Source of the DNA: JBOHBN01 sp050698355
GTDB taxonomy: Bacteria; Actinomycetota; Actinomycetes; Streptosporangiales; WHST01
Direction of reading: 5' to 3'
Length of the DNA: 14,821 nt
Assembly: GCA_050698355.1 (NCBI GenBank)
Contig: JBOHBN010000273.1
Location: forward strand, 1 to 14,821
The position numbers were made by a program, and so were the translations under genes. The notes beneath the pieces are model-generated. The model saw only the letters and a list, made by a program, of their open reading frames with translations, did no database searches and was not told the DNA's origin. Of the stretch, positions 1-8,518 are shown piece by piece (within the stretch, counting starts at the first letter, position 1; every line of letters starts with the position of its first letter).

Positions 1-1977
<1,977 letters not shown>

Positions 1978-2006
1978 GGGAATCCTTCCGGGTTCGGTGA
2001 GTGTGT

Positions 2007-2438
2007 TCAGGAACTGGTTGCGATGGAACAGTCGGGGCACAAGCCCCGGTAGACGACGTCGGCCTCGTCAACAGCGAAACCGTGGTCTTCTGAGGGGGTC
2101 AGGCAGGGCGCGCTGCCGACGGCGCAGTCGACGTCGGCGATCGCACCGCAGGACCGGCACACGACGTGATGGTGGTTGTCCCCGACCCGGGCTTCGTAGC
2201 GGGCCACGGAACCGGGTGGCTGGATGCGCCGCAGCAGTTCGGTCGCGGTCTCCGCGCGCAGCACGTCGTAGACGGCCTGGTGGGACACTGCGCCGAGCTC
2301 CGCCCGCACAACACCGATGATCGAGTCGGTGTCGGCGTGCGGATGATCGTGGACCGCGGACAGCACCGCCACCCGAGGACGCGTCACACGCAGAGCAACC
2401 TCGCGCAACATGCGCTCGAAGTCCAAGGTCGTCGACAC
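2007..2438 (-). CDS. furA: Fur-family transcriptional regulator FurA
   Basis: Metal-dependent repressor of the Fur superfamily, 143 aa with the GTG start chosen here. The N-terminal winged-helix half includes TRPRVAVLSAVHDHPHADTD (about residues 19-38) and the recognition-helix region VSHQAVYDVL (51-60). The C-terminal dimerisation and metal domain has the HHH cluster at 89-91, the CRSC pair (Cys94, Cys97) and the CPDC pair (Cys134, Cys137) expected for structural zinc. In mycobacteria and streptomycetes the orthologous FurA/FurS represses itself and the adjacent katG/catC in a redox- and metal-dependent way; the same role is inferred here from the 29-bp spacing to katG. A longer reading from a TTG at 2474 is possible. 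It would overlap the predicted promoter and operator, so the leaderless GTG at 2438 is preferred. Confidence 0.93.
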   Translation of the reverse strand: MSTTLDFERMLREVALRVTRPRVAVLSAVHDHPHADTDSIIGVVRAELGAVSHQAVYDVLRAETATELLRRIQPPGSVARYEARVGDNHHHVVCRSCGAIADVDCAVGSAPCLTPSEDHGFAVDEADVVYRGLCPDCSIATSS

Positions 2439-2445
2439 GCTCCGA

Positions 2446-2474
2446 AGTATGCCGCAGTTTCTGGAATCAATCAA
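2446..2474 (-). promoter_or_regulatory. furA promoter, apparently leaderless
   Basis: Reading the minus strand, TTGATT (2474-2469) and CATACT (2451-2446) are separated by exactly 17 bp. Seven bases then separate the -10 hexamer from the GTG at 2438, which puts the predicted transcription start on or next to the G of the start codon. There is no Shine-Dalgarno with workable spacing before that GTG. Leaderless furA transcripts are known in mycobacteria, so this fits established knowledge. The transcription start itself is inferred from hexamer spacing. Confidence 0.7.
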
Positions 2475-2478
2475 GAAA
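2458..2478. promoter_or_regulatory. Probable FurA operator over the furA -35 region
   Basis: A 21-bp AT-rich imperfect palindrome in otherwise very GC-rich DNA. On the minus strand it has outer arms TTTCT and AGAAA with additional inner matches, 8 of 10 pairs complementary around a central base. It covers the -35 hexamer of the furA promoter, the position at which actinobacterial FurA/FurS proteins autoregulate. Binding by FurA is inferred from position and symmetry. Confidence 0.6.
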
Positions 2479-2490
2479 CGACACTATTCG

Positions 2491-2673
2491 TGGGCGTCGT
2501 CTTCGACCGCCAGCGGGCGCGAACTCGCCGACGGCCCGGCGACCGCCCAGTGGGACGACGACCTCGCGGCCGCGATGGCCGCGGAGGGCCGCGCCGTCGA
2601 GGAGGAGCACGTCCTCGACGATCTCCTCATCGCCCTGCAGTCAAGCAATTGCCGGATCCCTACGTCTCGCTGA
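2491..2673 (+). pseudogene. Possible decayed coding fragment, unknown family
   Basis: This is the only sequence between furA and the next gene (2479-2727, about 250 bp). On the plus strand, 2518-2640 reads without interruption with almost every third codon position G or C, the bias of the real genes around it. It gives an acidic, helix-prone peptide containing AAAMAAEGRAVEEEHVLDDL before a stop at 2671-2673. There is no convincing start codon or ribosome site, and upstream the frame runs through the furA promoter. I do not recognise the family. It could be the tail of a gene lost by deletion, or chance. A weak hairpin (CTCCC/GGGAG, 2680-2693) lies just after it. Confidence 0.3.
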
Positions 2674-2679
2674 ACCGAA

Positions 2680-2693
2680 CTCCCGCACGGGAG
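2680..2693 (-). terminator. Weak hairpin after the RibD-C gene
   Basis: CTCCC-GCAC-GGGAG forms a perfect 5-bp stem with a 4-base loop, 35 bp beyond the stop codon of the minus-strand RibD-C-domain gene. There is no T-run, so it would be a poor intrinsic terminator. It is listed because it is the only stem in the intergenic space. Confidence 0.25.
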
Positions 2694-2727
2694 CCGCCTT
2701 CTGCAGCGACCGCCCCGAGTTGCCGTT

Positions 2728-3312
2728 TCAGAACGCCGAGTATCGCGAATACGTGATGCCGCCGCGGAGGGCCTTGGCGTCGAGGACATGCAGCTTCGGC
2801 ACCGCAAAGCCGTCGGGGAAGAGCCGGCGGCCCCGGCCCTGCACGGCCGGGTAGACGAACAGCCTGTACTCGTCGACGAGGCCGGCCCTGATGAGCGTGT
2901 GGCACAAGGTGATACTGCCGGTGACCACGATGTCCTTGCCCGGCCGCTCCTTCAGCGCCGCGACTTCCGTCGCAGGCTCGCCGGCGAGGACGGTGGAGTT
3001 CTGCCACGCGGGGTCGCTCATGGTGGACGAGACGACGTACTTCTGCACTCCGTTGAGGTAGTCGGTGATGCCTGTGGCGTCGTTCGCCTGGTTGGGCCAG
3101 TAACCGCGAAAGTCCTGGAAGGTCCGGCGGCCAAGGACCAACGCGTCGGACTCCCGGTCCTGCCGGTGCAGCTCGTCCAGCACGTCCGAGCCTTGCGCAT
3201 CGGCCTGGCCCTGCGGGTCGAACCAGTCGTCGAGCATCTCGATCGAGCCGTCGACCGTGATGTTCTGGGTGATCGCAAGCGTACGCACCGGGGCCTCCGT
3301 ATGATTCGACAT
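2728..3312 (-). CDS. RibD C-terminal / dihydrofolate-reductase-like family protein
   Basis: A 194-aa single-domain protein of the RibD-C fold, the NADPH-binding fold shared by bacterial riboflavin reductases and dihydrofolate reductases. Many stand-alone actinobacterial members are annotated only as dihydrofolate reductase family protein. Visible landmarks are the N-terminal strand RTLAITQNITVDGSI (10-24), GRRTFQDFRGYWP in the middle, the VVTGSITLCHTLIRAGLVDE segment, and the YPAVQGRGRRLFPDG ending typical of the family. The substrate is unknown and nothing nearby suggests folate or riboflavin synthesis. The ATG at 3312 is chosen because the family normally begins a few residues before the RTLAITQN strand. 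An in-frame extension of 47 codons up to 3453 exists but has no family-like sequence. The ribosome site before 3312 is weak (GAAGCGG), so the start is moderately certain. It is transcribed towards furA and looks unrelated to the neighbouring catabolic genes. Confidence 0.85.
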   Translation of the reverse strand: MSNHTEAPVRTLAITQNITVDGSIEMLDDWFDPQGQADAQGSDVLDELHRQDRESDALVLGRRTFQDFRGYWPNQANDATGITDYLNGVQKYVVSSTMSDPAWQNSTVLAGEPATEVAALKERPGKDIVVTGSITLCHTLIRAGLVDEYRLFVYPAVQGRGRRLFPDGFAVPKLHVLDAKALRGGITYSRYSAF

Positions 3313-3437
3313 CACTGACCGCTTCGTACCAGGACAGACCCCGGTCGGGGTTCCGAACTCATCGGTCGACAGGGTGGCGTGGCGCCGCGAGGCGCGTGCG
3401 AGGCTCATGTTGACTCGCCGTGCCATGATCGACTGTA

Positions 3438-3474
3438 CTGACTTGCCCGGCATGCACCCGGGCTGAGCGAGTCA
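3438..3474. terminator. Nested inverted repeats, possible terminator after the TPP-enzyme gene
   Basis: An inner stem GCCCGG/CCGGGC (3445-3450 with 3458-3463, 7-base loop) is flanked by TGACT (3438-3442) and AGTCA (3470-3474). It lies about 56 bp downstream of the minus-strand stop at 3530, where a terminator for the acyl-CoA synthetase/TPP-enzyme unit would be expected. It lacks a T-tract, as many actinobacterial terminators do. The rest of 3313-3529 shows no gene. Confidence 0.35.
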
Positions 3475-3529
3475 AGATGCTGACCGGCCGCGGGATGGGT
3501 GCGCAAAAGACTGCAGGCCGTGGGCTGAC

Positions 3530-5152
3530 TCAGAGGAGATGGTCCGCTGCGCGACTCTTCTCCGCGACGTGCAGCAGGACGGGCCGGTCGGCATGCAGTG
3601 CTGTCTCGATCTGCTCGCTCAGGTGCGCTGGCGACTCGATCCGTACACCGTCGCAGCCGAGCGCCCGGGCGAGTGCTACGAAGTCCGGATGCCCGAGGGA
3701 GACCGCGTACGCCCGCTCGCCCCGGTTCTCCATCTCGTTGCGGATCTCCCCGTACCCTCCGTTGTCGACGACCACGACCGGTAGGGCGATTCCCAGCGCG
3801 GCGGCGGCCGCGAGCTCGGCGACGGTGAACATGGTGCCGCCGTCCCCCTGGAGAACCAGGACCGGCGTCGCCGGTGAGGCGACCTTTGCACCGATGCCGG
3901 CGGGAAGGCCGTACCCGAGCGTCCCTCCGCCGGTGGGGAAGAGGAACGAGCGCGGGTGGAAGGCCGGCAGGTTCGACAATGCCCCGTAGTAGCTCACCAT
4001 CGCGTTGTCGGCGGTGACCACGGCCTCCTCGGGCAGCGCTGCGGCGATCGCCTCCACGATCTCGATCCACGGCTCCCCCTCGGCCCGGCTCTCCTCCCGG
4101 ATCGCCTTCCGCCATTCAGCGACACGGGAGGCATCCGTACGGTTCCTCCCGTTGATCCGCGAGCAGATCCCGTCCAGGGTCCGAGCGGCATCGCCGACGA
4201 GCGCGAGCGTCGGTGTGGCGTTGGCGACCGCACCAATCGGGTCGATGTCCACCCGGATCAGGTCTCCGTCGACCCGTGGGGGGCCAAGCCACCAGTCGGC
4301 CGGGGCGAGTTCGGTGCCCACGGCCAGGAGGGCGTCGCTTTCCTCGACGAGGCGCTGGACGCTCGGGTGCTGCGGGCCCGCACCGAGCGACAGCGGATGG
4401 TCCTCGCGAAGTACGCCCTTGCCGTTGCAGCTGGTCAGCACGGGCGCACCGAGCCGCTCGGCCAGAGCCGCGACCTGCGAGGCCGCACCCGAGGCGCCGC
4501 CACCGGCGACGACCAACGGACGCTCGGCCCGCTCCAGCCGCCGGGCGGCCTCGGCGATGAGCTGCTCGTTGGGTACGGGCGAAGACGCCTGCACCGGATG
4601 GAGGAGCTCGACGGGTGTCTCGGCCTCGAGCAGATCGAGCGGTACCTCCAGGTGTACCGGTCGCGGCCTGCCAGCGGTCATGGCCGCGAAACACGTCGCG
4701 ACCGCTGCCGGAATCTCCGCCACGCTCGTCACCCGGTGGCTGTAGGCGACGACCGAACCCATAGCCGCCGACTGGTCCTTGACCTCGTGCAGGGTTCCGT
4801 TGCCATGCGCAGGGTGGCTCAGCGGCATCCCCGGCGAGACGAACAGGACCGGCACCGAGTCGGAGTAGGCCTGCGCCGCGGCGGTTGCCGCGTTGAGGAT
4901 CGCCGGCCCGGTGGTCGTCAGGCACACGCCGGGCCGGCCACAGATCCGCGCATACCCGTCTGCGGCGTAGCCCGCCCCTTGTTCATGCCGCGGCAACACG
5001 TGGTCGATGCCGTACTCGTCCAGCGCCCGGTACACCGCCAGGTTGTGGGTTCCGGGTATCCCGAAGACTGTACGCACGCCGTGCGCAGCCAGCGCTGCAC
5101 CGAGCGCCTGGCCACCGGTCATCGGGCCGTGCTGCGTGCCGGTCGTGTCCAT
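3530..5152 (-). CDS. Thiamine-diphosphate enzyme, acetolactate synthase / 2-oxoacid decarboxylase superfamily
   Basis: A 540-aa three-domain ThDP enzyme. The N-terminal PYR domain starts TGGQALGAALAAHGVRTVFG and carries the activating glutamate Glu57 in RHEQGAGYAADGYAR. A middle transhydrogenase-like domain includes ERPLVVAGGGASG. The C-terminal PP domain has the ThDP/Mg motif GDG (436-438) followed 25 residues later by Asn464 in DNGGYGEIRNEM. Such enzymes decarboxylate a 2-oxo acid and either release an aldehyde or condense it with an acceptor. The HEQGAGYAADGYAR and NGGYGEI segments remind me of AruI-type 5-guanidino-2-oxopentanoate decarboxylases more than biosynthetic IlvB, and no IlvN small subunit is adjacent. 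That is recollection, not a search. The start ATG has an AGAAGGA ribosome site. It lies 2 bp after the acyl-CoA synthetase stop, so the two are translated from one mRNA. Confidence 0.9.
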   Translation of the reverse strand: MDTTGTQHGPMTGGQALGAALAAHGVRTVFGIPGTHNLAVYRALDEYGIDHVLPRHEQGAGYAADGYARICGRPGVCLTTTGPAILNAATAAAQAYSDSVPVLFVSPGMPLSHPAHGNGTLHEVKDQSAAMGSVVAYSHRVTSVAEIPAAVATCFAAMTAGRPRPVHLEVPLDLLEAETPVELLHPVQASSPVPNEQLIAEAARRLERAERPLVVAGGGASGAASQVAALAERLGAPVLTSCNGKGVLREDHPLSLGAGPQHPSVQRLVEESDALLAVGTELAPADWWLGPPRVDGDLIRVDIDPIGAVANATPTLALVGDAARTLDGICSRINGRNRTDASRVAEWRKAIREESRAEGEPWIEIVEAIAAALPEEAVVTADNAMVSYYGALSNLPAFHPRSFLFPTGGGTLGYGLPAGIGAKVASPATPVLVLQGDGGTMFTVAELAAAAALGIALPVVVVDNGGYGEIRNEMENRGERAYAVSLGHPDFVALARALGCDGVRIESPAHLSEQIETALHADRPVLLHVAEKSRAADHLL

Positions 5153-5154
5153 AG

Positions 5155-7251
5155 TCAGTCCTTCTGGTCGTGGTCGGAGGCAGCTGGTCTGGCGACGACG
5201 AGCGCGTCGACGGCGAGCGCGCCCTCCGTGCCGACACGGACCGGGTTGAGCTCGACCTCGGCGATCCGCTCGGTCTCGACGATCGTGCGGGACATGGCGA
5301 CGATCACCTCGACCAGGGCGTCCACGTCGACTCGCGGTCGGCCACGCCAACCCATCAGCAGGGACGTGCTCCGAAGCCGCTCGAGCATCCGGCGGGCAGT
5401 GGCATGGTCGACGGGGGCGAGTTCGAGGGCAGTGTCGCCGTACACCTCGGCCTCGACGCCGCCTGCGCCGACAAGCACCGTGGGTCCGAAGTCCGCGGCA
5501 CGGCGGGCGCCAACAAGCATCTCCACGACGTTGTCGCGGCAGTCCTGTTCCTCGACGATGTACGTGCCGCCGCCGAGCTTCACACGCATCTCGTCCCAGG
5601 CGTGGTGCAGATCGTCCAGGCTGTTCAGGCTGGTGCGCACACCGCCGACTTCGGTCTTGTGATCCAGCCAGCCCGCCTTGAGGACGAGGGGTGCGGCGAG
5701 CCGACCTGCAGCGATTGCCAGGTCGTCCTCGGTCGTCACCGATACGGCCGCCGGAAAGGCGACACCGCGTCGTGCCAACAGCGTGCGCGCGGCGAAGTAC
5801 CCGTCGCCACACACGTCATCGGGCTGAACTCTCGTCGTCGATCTCGTGGTCTCGAGGCCACGGCCGGTCTCGACACCGAGCGCCGCCGCATGGGCCGCGA
5901 CCGACATCGCAGCGTCGATGCTGGAGTACGTCGGCACACCGCGTTCCCACAGGCGCGCAACCGCACGCGATCCCACGCTCATACTGTGCACGATGAGCGG
6001 CGTACCGGTCACTGCGCCGTGCCCACCAAACAGGTCGGCGACGCGAAGCTCCTCATCCTCCTGGTGCCCGGAGTTCTCGCCGTAGGACCCGAAGTAGCCG
6101 GAGAGCACGATGAGATCGGCCTCCTGCGAGGCCAGCAGCCGGCCGGTCACGTCGGCGTACGTCGTCAGGTCCTGCTCGCCGCCGCCGGCGAGGTCGACCG
6201 GATTCACCGCGGATGCGACGGGAGGAAGGCGGTCCGCGAGCTGCTGCCGTATGCCGGCGGAGAACGCCGGGATGCTCAATCCACGAGATGCCCCCAGATC
6301 GGCGGCGATCCCGGCCTGGCCGCCGCTGTCGCTGACGATCGCGACCCGCCTGCCGCGGGGTACGGGTGCCACCTCGAGATAGCGCGCGAGGTCTACGAGC
6401 TCGGTCGGTGTGGCCACACGGCGTGCGCCCACGGCCCGGCACGCAGCCTCGACCACCCGGACCGACGAGGTCAGCGACCCGGTGTGCGACCGCGCCAGGC
6501 GGCTGCTCCCCTCGCTCGCGCCCGTGGACAGCACGATCGTGTACTTGCCGGCGGCGCGCAGTCGGCGGAGCGCCTTCAGGAGCTGCGGTCCATCGGCGAA
6601 GCTCTCCAGGTACAGGGCGACAACGCGGGTAGCTTCGTGGTCGAGCAGGTCAACGAGGAGCTCGACTGCCCGGACGTCGCGTTGGTTTCCGACGGAGACG
6701 AACCGCGACACCCCCATGCCGGACCGCGCAGCAAGGTCCGCGATCTCGGTCCCCAGCTGGCCGCTCTGGGAGACGATCGCCAGCGACCCGGGGACGAACG
6801 TTCCCCATGCCAGGTAGAGATCGTGACTCGGGTCGCAGATCCCCAGGCTGTTGGGGCCGACGATCCGGGCACCGTGGGCAGCGATCTCGCGCACGAGCGT
6901 GCCTTCGTCCGGGACACCAGCGGTGATGCCGAGGAACCCGCGCACCCCGAGGGCGAGGCCACCTCGCACGACCTCCGTCACGCGCGAGGCGGGTACGCAG
7001 AGGACGACCAGCTCGGGCACTTCGTCGAGGTCATCGAGGCTCTTCGCGCAGGGACGGCCGTGCACGCTCGCGGCGCGCTCGTTCACAAGGAACACGGGGC
7101 GTCGTCCCTCTCCCTGCAGCGCCCCTCGACTCAGCCAGTGACCCCACTTCGCAGCATCATCCGACGCACCGACGACGGCCACCGAGGAGGGGTCGCGGAA
7201 CGACAGCAGCGGATCACGCGACTGCCTCGGCCTACTCAACAACGGTCGCAA
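5155..7251 (-). CDS. ADP-forming (NDP-forming) acyl-CoA synthetase, fused alpha-beta type
   Basis: About 698 aa, the usual length of fused acetate-CoA ligase (ADP-forming) family proteins. Domains in order: CoA-binding Rossmann domain (RDPSSVAVVGASDDAAKWGHW, about 19-39); succinyl-CoA-ligase-like part with IVGPNSLGICDPS (130-142), IVSQSGQLGTE (159-169) and SHTGSL (255-260, His256 being the expected phosphohistidine); and a C-terminal ATP-grasp domain with HKTEVGGV (531-538) and GPTVLVGAGGVEAEVYGD. The family interconverts an acid, CoA and ATP with acyl-CoA, ADP and phosphate through a phosphohistidine; the acid cannot be read from sequence. The furthest upstream start is the TTG at 7251; other TTG codons lie at 7242 and 7239, and no ribosome site decides between them. 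It is first in a unit with the ThDP enzyme, divergent from the ABC importer, suggesting CoA activation of an imported acid or of a product made from it. Confidence 0.92.
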   Translation of the reverse strand: MRPLLSRPRQSRDPLLSFRDPSSVAVVGASDDAAKWGHWLSRGALQGEGRRPVFLVNERAASVHGRPCAKSLDDLDEVPELVVLCVPASRVTEVVRGGLALGVRGFLGITAGVPDEGTLVREIAAHGARIVGPNSLGICDPSHDLYLAWGTFVPGSLAIVSQSGQLGTEIADLAARSGMGVSRFVSVGNQRDVRAVELLVDLLDHEATRVVALYLESFADGPQLLKALRRLRAAGKYTIVLSTGASEGSSRLARSHTGSLTSSVRVVEAACRAVGARRVATPTELVDLARYLEVAPVPRGRRVAIVSDSGGQAGIAADLGASRGLSIPAFSAGIRQQLADRLPPVASAVNPVDLAGGGEQDLTTYADVTGRLLASQEADLIVLSGYFGSYGENSGHQEDEELRVADLFGGHGAVTGTPLIVHSMSVGSRAVARLWERGVPTYSSIDAAMSVAAHAAALGVETGRGLETTRSTTRVQPDDVCGDGYFAARTLLARRGVAFPAAVSVTTEDDLAIAAGRLAAPLVLKAGWLDHKTEVGGVRTSLNSLDDLHHAWDEMRVKLGGGTYIVEEQDCRDNVVEMLVGARRAADFGPTVLVGAGGVEAEVYGDTALELAPVDHATARRMLERLRSTSLLMGWRGRPRVDVDALVEVIVAMSRTIVETERIAEVELNPVRVGTEGALAVDALVVARPAASDHDQKD

Positions 7252-7280
7252 CCCTGTCTAGGCAAGCGTTAAGGGTGACA

Positions 7281-7296
7281 GCGGTCCGTCGACCGC
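7281..7296. promoter_or_regulatory. 16-bp palindrome upstream of the acyl-CoA synthetase gene
   Basis: GCGGTC-CGTC-GACCGC, a perfect 6-bp inverted repeat with a 4-bp spacer, 30 bp upstream of the TTG at 7251 in the divergent intergenic region. It fits a dimeric repressor or activator site for the minus-strand unit, but a 6-bp GC-rich palindrome can arise by chance. No convincing promoter hexamers were found for the minus direction. Confidence 0.35.
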
Positions 7297-7327
7297 ACTA
7301 CTGGGACGGTGGTGGTTGGGTGCGCCC

Positions 7328-7356
7328 TTGACACTGCAAATATCCACCACAATAAT
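7328..7356 (+). promoter_or_regulatory. Near-consensus sigma-70-type promoter of the ABC importer operon
   Basis: A perfect TTGACA (7328-7333) and AATAAT (7351-7356, five of six consensus bases) are separated by exactly 17 bp, in a conspicuously AT-rich patch. The transcription start is predicted near 7363, which falls inside the palindrome at 7361-7383. Such a strong basal promoter with an operator at +1 is the expected design for a repressor-controlled operon. Confidence 0.75.
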
Positions 7357-7360
7357 ACGT

Positions 7361-7383
7361 TAACTGATCGACCAGTCAGTTTA
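7361..7383. promoter_or_regulatory. Operator copy 1 (shared palindrome, TetR-like)
   Basis: Core AACTGATCGACCAGTCAGTT (7362-7381): arms AACTGA and TCAGTT are perfect inverted repeats around an 8-bp centre. It overlaps the predicted transcription start and ends next to the AGGAG ribosome site, so a bound dimer would block transcription. A second copy with 15 of 20 identical bases lies at 11420-11442. The size and style of the palindrome resemble sites of actinobacterial TetR-family repressors; the regulator gene is not in the window. Confidence 0.7.
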
Positions 7384-7393
7384 GGAGCAGACA

Positions 7394-8518
7394 ATGAGCC
7401 GTGTCAAGCGAGCCGCACATGCAAGCGACCCCGCGGCGGCTGTGCCGCGTTGGAGCAGAAGACAGTTCCTGCAGACCACCGGCTTGCTATCGCTCGCCGG
7501 GGTGTCCGGCCCGCTGCTCGCGGGCTGCGGCAGTGGCGAGGCCAGCGGAGACGAGAAGAGCCTCACCTTCGTCGCGTGGGGCGGCACACAGGAAAAGAAC
7601 ACGATCAAGACGCTGTTCAAGCCTTGGGCTCACAAGAACGGCGTCACCATGCAGTCGGACGCCCCGACCAACTATGCGAAGTTTCGCACACAGGTGAAGT
7701 CCGGTAAGGTCAGTTGGTCCATCGTCCAGGTGGAGCCCTTCTTCGCGACCCAAGCCTGTGACAATGGCTGGGCCACCAAGCTCGACTTCGACAAGATCGA
7801 CGCCTCGGCGGTCGAGGACAAGTTCGTCATCGACTGCGCCATACCGATCCTGCAGTACGCCTTCACGATCGCCTACAACACCGACAAGTACTCGAAGGAC
7901 AACCATCCCACGACCTGGGAAGAGTTCTTCGACACGAAACAGTTCCCGGGCAAGCGAGCTTTCTGGAAGTATGCAACCTCGACAACCTTCGAAGCCGCAC
8001 TTCTCGCTGACGGCGTTGGCCCGCAGGACCTCTATCCGCTCGACGTTGATCGCGCACTGCGAAAGCTCGACACGATCCGGGACCACATTGTCTGGTACGA
8101 CACCGGTGAGCAGCAGGTGCAGCTGCTCGCCAGCGGCGAGGCACCGCTCGTCCAAGCTTGGAACGGCCGTGTCTTCCAGGCGGCGCAGCAAGGACGGCCT
8201 GTGGCGAACGAGTGGAACGAGCACTTCCTGTCGTACGAACAACTGCTCATCCCGAAGGGCTACGGGAACGCCTCGCTGGCGCAGAAGTGGATGAACTGGT
8301 ACCTCAACGCTCCCAAGGCGCAGGCGGAATTCGCCGAGACGACCGCCTATGCGGCACCGAACCCGAAGTTCATGGATTACGTCGATGAGACTGTGGCGAA
8401 GGAGCTGCCAACCTACCCGAAGAACAAGGAAAAGCGCGCCGCGGTCGTCGACTACCCCTACTACGCGAAGCACTACGATGAGCTCACCAAGCAGCTGAAT
8501 TCGTGGATCTCCGGGTGA
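7394..8518 (+). CDS. ABC importer substrate-binding lipoprotein (spermidine/putrescine type)
   Basis: 374-aa extracellular solute-binding protein, family 1 / PotD-like. The N-terminus combines a twin-arginine motif (SRRQFLQ, Arg22-Arg23), a hydrophobic stretch and a lipobox LAGC with Cys45 as lipidation site, so it is probably exported by Tat and anchored to the outer face of the membrane. The mature part starts with LTFVAWGGTQEKNTIKTLF and contains AYNTDKYSKDNHPTTWEEFFD, the usual PotD-like region before the hinge. Several aromatic and acidic residues (VQVEPFF, IVWYDTGE, QAWNGRVF) could line the site, but the ligand cannot be deduced: the family binds polyamines and also other small charged organics. 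The ATG has a clear AGGAG six bases upstream. It is the first gene of the transporter operon, directly behind operator copy 1. Confidence 0.93.
   Translation: MSRVKRAAHASDPAAAVPRWSRRQFLQTTGLLSLAGVSGPLLAGCGSGEASGDEKSLTFVAWGGTQEKNTIKTLFKPWAHKNGVTMQSDAPTNYAKFRTQVKSGKVSWSIVQVEPFFATQACDNGWATKLDFDKIDASAVEDKFVIDCAIPILQYAFTIAYNTDKYSKDNHPTTWEEFFDTKQFPGKRAFWKYATSTTFEAALLADGVGPQDLYPLDVDRALRKLDTIRDHIVWYDTGEQQVQLLASGEAPLVQAWNGRVFQAAQQGRPVANEWNEHFLSYEQLLIPKGYGNASLAQKWMNWYLNAPKAQAEFAETTAYAAPNPKFMDYVDETVAKELPTYPKNKEKRAAVVDYPYYAKHYDELTKQLNSWISG

Noticed and set aside
3382..3395. GCGCC-GCGA-GGCGC small hairpin
   Set aside because: A 5-bp stem in GC-rich DNA with no T-run and not placed at the end of a gene; expected by chance.
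3424..3442. Sequence TGATCGACTGTACTGACTT resembling part of the shared operator
   Set aside because: It matches the TGATCGAC half, but the spacing and symmetry of the second half are wrong, and it lies far upstream of the RibD-C gene start rather than at a clear promoter.
3956..5662. 568-codon plus-strand frame opposite the ThDP enzyme gene
   Set aside because: It runs across two real minus-strand genes and their junction and has no family-like sequence; a mirror of codon bias.
5170..7272. 700-codon open reading frame on the plus strand opposite the acyl-CoA synthetase
   Set aside because: Its translation is arginine/histidine-rich with no recognisable domain, whereas the minus strand encodes a full-length enzyme with all motifs; long antisense frames are common in GC-rich DNA.
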